This document shows positions 7,726 to 11,034 of a stretch of DNA of 11,034 nt, one piece after another. Within the stretch, counting starts at the first letter, position 1; each line of letters begins with the position of its first letter. The DNA is from Oscillospiraceae bacterium (GTDB taxonomy: Bacteria; Bacillota; Clostridia; Oscillospirales; CAG-272): the NCBI GenBank assembly GCA_015065045.1, contig SVRB01000047.1:1-11034 (forward strand), read 5' to 3'. The notes beneath the pieces are model-generated. The model was not told where the DNA came from, searched no databases, and worked only from the letters and a program-made list of their open reading frames with translations. The translations under genes and the position numbers were made by a program.

Positions 7726-8883
7726 ATGGCATTCGAGTTTGAAGAAACAAACAGCAGTGGAGTTAATATTAAAGTAATAGGTGTTGGCGGTGGCGGTACA
7801 AACGCTGTAAACCGTATGATCGAAGCCGGCGTAAGAGGCGTAGAATTTATTGCAGTTAATACAGACAAGCAGGTGCTTGAGACATCAGGCGCTACTCATA
7901 AAATCGTAATCGGAGAAAAGCTCACAAGAGGTAGAGGCGCAGGTGCTAACCCTGAGATCGGCCACCGTGCAGCAGAAGAAAGCGCTGAAGAAATTGCAAA
8001 CGTACTTCGCGGAACAGATATGGTGTTCATCACAACAGGTATGGGCGGCGGAACAGGTACAGGTGCTGCTCCCGTAGTTGCAAAGATCGCGAAGGATATG
8101 GGTATACTTACAGTAGGTATCGTTACAAAGCCCTTCCTTTTCGAAGGTAAGAAGAGAATGGAACTTGCTGAAGATGGAATTAAGAAGCTCGGCGAATGCG
8201 TTGACTCTCTCGTTATTATTCCTAACGAACGTCTTAAGCAGGTTTCCGAGACAAGACTTACACTTCTCAACGCATTTATCATTGCCGATGACGTATTGAG
8301 ACAGGGTGTTCAGAGTATTTCTGAGCTTATCAATATCACAGGTGTTATCAACCTTGACTTTGCTGACGTAACTGCTATTATGTCAAATGCAGGTAACGCT
8401 CATATGGGTGTTGGTCACGCAAACGGTAAGGATAAGGCTGAACAGGCTGCTAAGCTTGCTATCTCCAGTCCTCTTCTCGAAACTTCTATCAAGGGTGCAA
8501 GAGGTATTCTCGTTAATATCACAGCATCTCCTGATATCGCGCTCGAAGAAGTTGATATTGCATCCAGCATGATCAAGAACGAAGCACATCCCGACGCTCA
8601 GGTTATCTGGGGTGCTACATTCGATAAGAATCTTGAAGATGAAATTAAGGTTACTGTTATTGCTACAGGTTTTGAATCTCCCAAGAAGAGTTCAGCTCCC
8701 GATGCAGCTCCCAAGACAGTTGTTGTAGAAGACAGAGTTCCTCAGAGCGTTATCGAGGAAGAAGAAAACGTTACTGTTTTCAGAAACGAATATGCTGAAG
8801 GCTCAGGCGACAGCGAAAACGTTGGTGACGGTATTTCCGACAGCGACTTTGATGACATTCTTTCTCTTCTCAAAAAGAACTAA
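7726..8883 (+). CDS. ftsZ: Cell division GTPase FtsZ
   Basis: Tubulin homologue that polymerises with GTP into the cytoplasmic Z-ring and recruits the divisome. It has 385 residues. The nucleotide-binding N-terminal domain has GVGGGG at 19-24, 'AVNTDKQ' at 43-49 and the tubulin signature GGGTGTG at 107-113. 'ADDVLRQGV' follows, then the T7 loop NLDFADV at 209-215, with D211 and D214 supplying the catalytic acids to the neighbouring subunit. The C-terminal GTPase-activating domain ends near 316. An acidic linker of about 55 residues leads to the C-terminal peptide DFDDILSLLKKN, which differs from the usual DIPxFLR-type motif. AGGAGG at 7712-7717, 8 bases from the ATG, is a strong ribosome site. 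Leucine codons are nearly all CTT or CTC, unlike murE and ftsQ, as expected for a highly expressed gene. It probably has its own promoter and ends at a strong terminator. Confidence 0.98.
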   Translation: MAFEFEETNSSGVNIKVIGVGGGGTNAVNRMIEAGVRGVEFIAVNTDKQVLETSGATHKIVIGEKLTRGRGAGANPEIGHRAAEESAEEIANVLRGTDMVFITTGMGGGTGTGAAPVVAKIAKDMGILTVGIVTKPFLFEGKKRMELAEDGIKKLGECVDSLVIIPNERLKQVSETRLTLLNAFIIADDVLRQGVQSISELINITGVINLDFADVTAIMSNAGNAHMGVGHANGKDKAEQAAKLAISSPLLETSIKGARGILVNITASPDIALEEVDIASSMIKNEAHPDAQVIWGATFDKNLEDEIKVTVIATGFESPKKSSAPDAAPKTVVVEDRVPQSVIEEEENVTVFRNEYAEGSGDSENVGDGISDSDFDDILSLLKKN

Positions 8884-8899
8884 TTAAATAATTGAATTT

Positions 8900-8939
8900 A
8901 AAGCATTGTTACATTTTTGGTGTAACAATGCTTTTTTTT
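8900..8939 (+). terminator. Intrinsic terminator after ftsZ
   Basis: A perfect 14-bp stem (8900-8913 with 8921-8934) encloses a 7-base loop. Eight T residues at 8932-8939 overlap and extend the 3' arm. It begins 17 bases after the ftsZ stop and cleanly separates the dcw genes from the next unit. Confidence 0.95.
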
Positions 8940-8979
8940 GCATATTATGTACTATGATTATTTGTGAGGGAGGGCGTAT

Positions 8980-9282
8980 ATGAACGGAAGAAAAATGGGG
9001 CGGCTTTTAATAAATTTAAGATACGCAAACAATGCTGTTCCGGTAAAGAGTGCGAGGGTTGTTCTATATAATAGCTTGGGTGATGCTTTAGGGGAATATT
9101 TAACAGACGTTGACGGAAAGACGTCGGAGATAAACTTACCTATCGGAGATTATGCAGTAAATATTTTAGCCGATGGATTTGTTGAGACTGAATTTACAGA
9201 TATTCCGATAGAGGAAGAAATACTGACCTTGCAAACGCTGCAGCTTTTCCCGCTGTATAATTATTCTTCTGAGGTGGTCTGA
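8980..9282 (+). CDS. Small carboxypeptidase-regulatory/Cna-B-like beta-sandwich protein
   Basis: A 100-residue protein of unknown function. After the opening 'GRLLINLRYAN', it shows the pattern of a carboxypeptidase regulatory-like or Cna-B-type fold: 'VPVKSARVVLYN', then 'TDVDGKTSEINLPIGDYAVNILADGF', read here in short pieces, then a strand-rich end 'LQLFPL'. The alternation Val-x-Val, DGxT and GxY/F is typical of such seven-strand beta sandwiches. It has no signal peptide, membrane helix or sorting motif. GAGGGAGGG at 8966-8974 is the ribosome site, 5 bases before the ATG. Its TGA stop shares a base with the ATG of the next gene (TGATG), so the two proteins are probably made together and may act together. 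From memory, similar small proteins sit beside peptidoglycan-binding proteins in other Clostridia. PEGA-like is an alternative fold label. Confidence 0.75.
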   Translation: MNGRKMGRLLINLRYANNAVPVKSARVVLYNSLGDALGEYLTDVDGKTSEINLPIGDYAVNILADGFVETEFTDIPIEEEILTLQTLQLFPLYNYSSEVV

Positions 9283-10661
9283 TGAATAATGATTTTTTAG
9301 TTGCAGATATTCCTGCGTACATAACTGTACATCTTGGTAAGGCGGGAGAGGATGCGGAAAACGTTACGGTCTCATTTCCGGATTATATTAAGAGTGTCGC
9401 ATCCCTTCAGCTGTCGCCGAATATTCCACAGGATGCTTTGTATGCCATAATATATTCGCAGATAACACTTGCGTTAAACAGGATAAACAGTCGATTTTAC
9501 AGAGCGCAGAGATATAGTTTTGATATAACGAATGACAATACTTTTGACCAGAGATACGAGTATAATTATCCCGTCTTTGAAAATATAAGCAGAATAGTTG
9601 ACAAAATTTTTACTCAGTATATAGCAAGAGGAGAGAGCATAGAACCTATTCTTGCAAGGGTTTGTTATTCGGGGGAGCGATGTGCCGGTCTATCTGTTGA
9701 CGGAAGCATTGAAATGGCGCAGAACGGAAGAAATTATCTTGAAATTCTAAGAAGCTATTATGGTCGTGATGTGTACATCGTTGAGGATGCGAGGTTATCG
9801 GGAATAGATAATGACCTGATGCTAACTTATCCTTTGTTTCAAGGTCAAACGGGAAGCTATGTAAACAGTTTACAGATTGCATTGAATCGTATATCTGCAA
9901 ACTATCCGACTATTCCTTTTATAGATAACATAAGCGGAATATATGACGAGGAAACGTCGATAGCTGTAAGTGAGTTTCAAAGAATATTTGATATTGATAT
10001 AAGCGGTGTTTTTGATAAGCAGACTTATTATAGGCTTCTTTATGTATACGACAGTGTGAAAATGCTGAACTATCTTGTGGAAGAAGGCGCGGCATTGGCT
10101 GATATTTCTACAGAGTTGCGCGGGGAGCTGAGTTACGGCAGTGTGGGCAATAGTGTAAAGTTGCTGCAATATTATTTGCTTTTTGTATCTGTTTTTGACA
10201 GTCGAGTACCTCCTTTGCAGGTGATAGGTGTTTTTGGTGAAAATACATATCAGTCGGTGGTGGCTTTTCAAAAAATCTTTGGATTTACCCCCGACGGAAT
10301 AGTTACAGAAGACGTATGGAACGTACTTCTTCAAGTGTACGAAAATCTTTATTCAAGTCTGCCTGACAGCGCGTTTTCGGAAACTGCAGAAAGTTATTTT
10401 GGAAACATATTAGTCCTCGGTAGCGAAGGGGTAGAGGTAAGATATCTGCAGGAATACTTAAAGACGATTTCTGAAATATACGGTGTAATTCCGTACGTTA
10501 CGGTAAATGGTGTTTATGATGAGCAGACGGAAAATGCAGTACGAGTATTTCAGCAGTTGTTTGGTATAAAAGACACCGGAGTTGTAACATCAACTACATG
10601 GAATGCTATTTCGCGTCTTTTTAATGCAATCAGGGCAGGAGAAACGAAAAAAACTGTATAA
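9282..10661 (+). CDS. SpoIID-like protein with three peptidoglycan-binding repeats
   Basis: A 459-residue protein. The N-terminal part (about 10-165) opens with 'PAYITVHLGK' and 'VTVSFPDYIKSVAS'. It then has 'PQDALYAIIYSQITLALNR' at 49-67, which resembles the helix in SpoIID/LytB proteins that usually reads PxEALKAQAVAARTYAL. Later 'GLSVDGSIEMAQNG' and 'YLEILRSYYG' match the SpoIID GxSQxGAxxLAxxG and EILxxYY segments. Three PG_binding_1-type units follow at about 183-252, 283-352 and 376-447, each with LQ, GxF/Y, FQ and a closing Thr/Trp helix. SpoIID is a lytic transglycosylase acting on denuded glycan; here its key Glu and QWG positions look replaced, so catalysis is doubtful and glycan binding more likely. 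There is no signal peptide or transmembrane helix, so a spore cortex or coat role is possible, by analogy with mother-cell proteins such as SafA. The start overlaps the upstream stop (TGATG), with GAGGTGG just before. A terminator follows directly. Confidence 0.8.
   Translation: MNNDFLVADIPAYITVHLGKAGEDAENVTVSFPDYIKSVASLQLSPNIPQDALYAIIYSQITLALNRINSRFYRAQRYSFDITNDNTFDQRYEYNYPVFENISRIVDKIFTQYIARGESIEPILARVCYSGERCAGLSVDGSIEMAQNGRNYLEILRSYYGRDVYIVEDARLSGIDNDLMLTYPLFQGQTGSYVNSLQIALNRISANYPTIPFIDNISGIYDEETSIAVSEFQRIFDIDISGVFDKQTYYRLLYVYDSVKMLNYLVEEGAALADISTELRGELSYGSVGNSVKLLQYYLLFVSVFDSRVPPLQVIGVFGENTYQSVVAFQKIFGFTPDGIVTEDVWNVLLQVYENLYSSLPDSAFSETAESYFGNILVLGSEGVEVRYLQEYLKTISEIYGVIPYVTVNGVYDEQTENAVRVFQQLFGIKDTGVVTSTTWNAISRLFNAIRAGETKKTV
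9828..10622 (+). repeat. Three tandem peptidoglycan-binding domain repeats (coding)
   Basis: The units at about 9828-10037, 10128-10337 and 10407-10622 share one plan: G(Q/S)xGxxVxxLQ near the start, a stretched middle ending (V/S)(N/S)G(V/I)(Y/F), ExTxxAVxxFQxxFGI, then DGxVxxxTWxxL. The middle segment is longer than in a standard PG_binding_1 domain by several residues. The first unit is the most degenerate: it has SGI-YDEETSIAVSEFQ, but its end lacks the Trp. Confidence 0.75.
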
Positions 10662-10665
10662 AAAT

Positions 10666-10701
10666 CGGCTACACGGGCTCGTTTCGTGTAGCTGTTTTTT
10701 T
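10666..10701 (+). terminator. Intrinsic terminator between the SpoIID-like gene and ctsR
   Basis: A 10-bp stem (10666-10675 with 10685-10694, one G-U pair) has a 9-base loop and is followed by seven T residues at 10695-10701. It starts 4 bases after the stop of the upstream gene and insulates the ctsR promoter. Confidence 0.92.
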
Positions 10702-10713
10702 GTTAAAAAAGTT

Positions 10714-10730
10714 ATTGACTTTCTTTGACC
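10714..10730 (-). promoter_or_regulatory. CtsR operator 1, reverse orientation, over the -35
   Basis: Read on the minus strand this is GGTCAAAGAAAGTCAAT. It matches the CtsR direct-heptad consensus (A/G)GTCAAANAN(A/G)GTCAAA except at the last base. It covers the whole -35 hexamer, so bound CtsR would block polymerase. Confidence 0.88.
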
Positions 10731-10743
10731 TTTGTGTTATAAT
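10715..10743 (+). promoter_or_regulatory. Sigma-A promoter of ctsR
   Basis: TTGACT (10715-10720) and a perfect TATAAT (10738-10743) are separated by 17 bases. The predicted start is near 10750, giving a leader of about 46 bases. This is the best sigma-A match in the window. It is flanked by CtsR boxes on both sides, so it is expected to be autorepressed and released by heat or protein stress. Confidence 0.92.
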
Positions 10744-10757
10744 GCTTTTGGAATAAA

Positions 10758-10780
10758 AGTCAAAGATAGTCAAAGTCAAT
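10758..10780 (+). promoter_or_regulatory. CtsR operator 2 with an extra half-site, downstream of the -10
   Basis: AGTCAAAGATAGTCAAA at 10758-10774 is a perfect CtsR box. A third heptad-like AGTCAAT at 10774-10780 overlaps its last base by one. The site lies just after the predicted transcription start, where a bound dimer would block elongation or initiation. Confidence 0.93.
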
Positions 10781-10795
10781 AAAAAGGAGATAAAA

Positions 10796-11034
10796 ATGCT
10801 TATATCTGATGCTATTGCGAAAATAATAGAAGAAATGATAAACGAAGGTCAAGGAGAGACCGAAATAAAGAGAAACGACCTTGCAGGTCAACTTGGATGT
10901 GTGCCAAGTCAGATAAATTACGTAATTACCTCGCGCTTTACTCCTGAAAAAGGATATATAATCGAAAGCCGCAGAGGCGGTGGAGGATATATAAGAATTA
11001 TAAGAAAACAGATGGGCAAGGACGAATATCTGAT
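10796..11034 (+). CDS. ctsR: Heat-shock transcriptional repressor CtsR (partial, 3' cut)
   Basis: Winged helix-turn-helix repressor of the class III heat-shock genes (clpC, clpP, clpE and its own operon) in low-GC Gram-positives. The frame is open from an ATG at 10796 to the window end: 79 codons, about half of the usual ~150-residue protein. It opens 'MLISDAIAKIIEEM', followed by the DNA-recognition segment 'CVPSQINYV' at 35-43, 'SRFTPEKGYI', and the glycine-rich wing RRGGGGYIRI around 59-68. R60 in the wing corresponds to the arginine phosphorylated by McsB, and the four glycines 61-64 form the heat-sensing loop described for Geobacillus CtsR. AAGGAG at 10784-10789 precedes the start. CtsR boxes upstream confirm autoregulation. 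mcsA, mcsB and clpC are the expected next genes. Confidence 0.97.
   Translation, partial: MLISDAIAKIIEEMINEGQGETEIKRNDLAGQLGCVPSQINYVITSRFTPEKGYIIESRRGGGGYIRIIRKQMGKDEYL

Noticed and set aside
8941..8948. CATATTAT resembling a sigma-K or sigma-E -10 (CATAnnnT) ahead of the 100-aa gene
   Set aside because: No matching -35 at the right spacing, and it would start within or beside the ftsZ terminator; recorded only because the downstream genes look spore-related.
9870..10334. 154-aa antisense open frame inside the PG-binding gene
   Set aside because: It is a shadow of the repeat-rich coding strand, with low-complexity Tyr/Ile/Lys composition and no domain.
1..11034. Mobile elements, CRISPR arrays, tRNA or rRNA genes, toxin-antitoxin or defence genes
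   Set aside because: No transposase, spaced repeats, cloverleaf or rRNA sequence was recognised; the window is occupied by conserved housekeeping genes with short gaps.

Overview
The window is a cell-division and cell-wall (dcw) cluster, with every gene on the + strand, from a low-to-moderate GC Gram-positive bacterium. It is most likely a spore-forming Clostridia of the Oscillospiraceae/Ruminococcaceae kind. This rests on four things: the gene order (PASTA-PBP, murE, murF, mraY, ftsW, murG, ftsQ/divIB, ftsZ), purine-rich Shine-Dalgarno sites, a SpoIID-like peptidoglycan-binding protein, and a CtsR heat-shock repressor gene with its own operators. Family assignment below the class level is inference.

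Layout. Positions 1-381 hold the C-terminal PASTA end of a class B penicillin-binding protein. Positions 450-7523 form a tightly packed run: murE and murF overlap by 20 bases, mraY and ftsW are 1 base apart, and the other gaps are 11 to 41 bases. This run makes UDP-MurNAc-peptide (MurE, MurF), lipid I (MraY) and lipid II (MurG). It also encodes the SEDS glycan polymerase FtsW and the divisome scaffold FtsQ/DivIB. A 202-base AT-rich gap (7524-7725) holds a candidate promoter and a perfect 8-bp inverted repeat ahead of ftsZ. A strong intrinsic terminator follows ftsZ at 8900-8939.

Downstream, 8980-10661 is a two-gene unit with a TGATG overlap. It encodes a 100-aa beta-sandwich-like protein and a 459-aa protein with a degenerate SpoIID-like region plus three peptidoglycan-binding repeats. 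Neither has a recognisable signal peptide. A second intrinsic terminator (10666-10701) ends this unit. The window then runs into ctsR, preceded by a near-consensus sigma-A promoter bracketed by two CtsR boxes. The CtsR gene is cut by the window end.

murD, murC, murB, ftsA and sepF, which sit inside or next to this cluster in many Firmicutes, are absent here. The window looks like a conserved chromosomal core region. I see no mobile element, CRISPR array, tRNA or rRNA. The least ordinary parts are the SpoIID-like/triple PG-binding protein with its small partner, the MurE substrate-site substitutions, the divergent FtsZ C-terminal peptide, and the untested signals upstream of ftsZ and ftsW.
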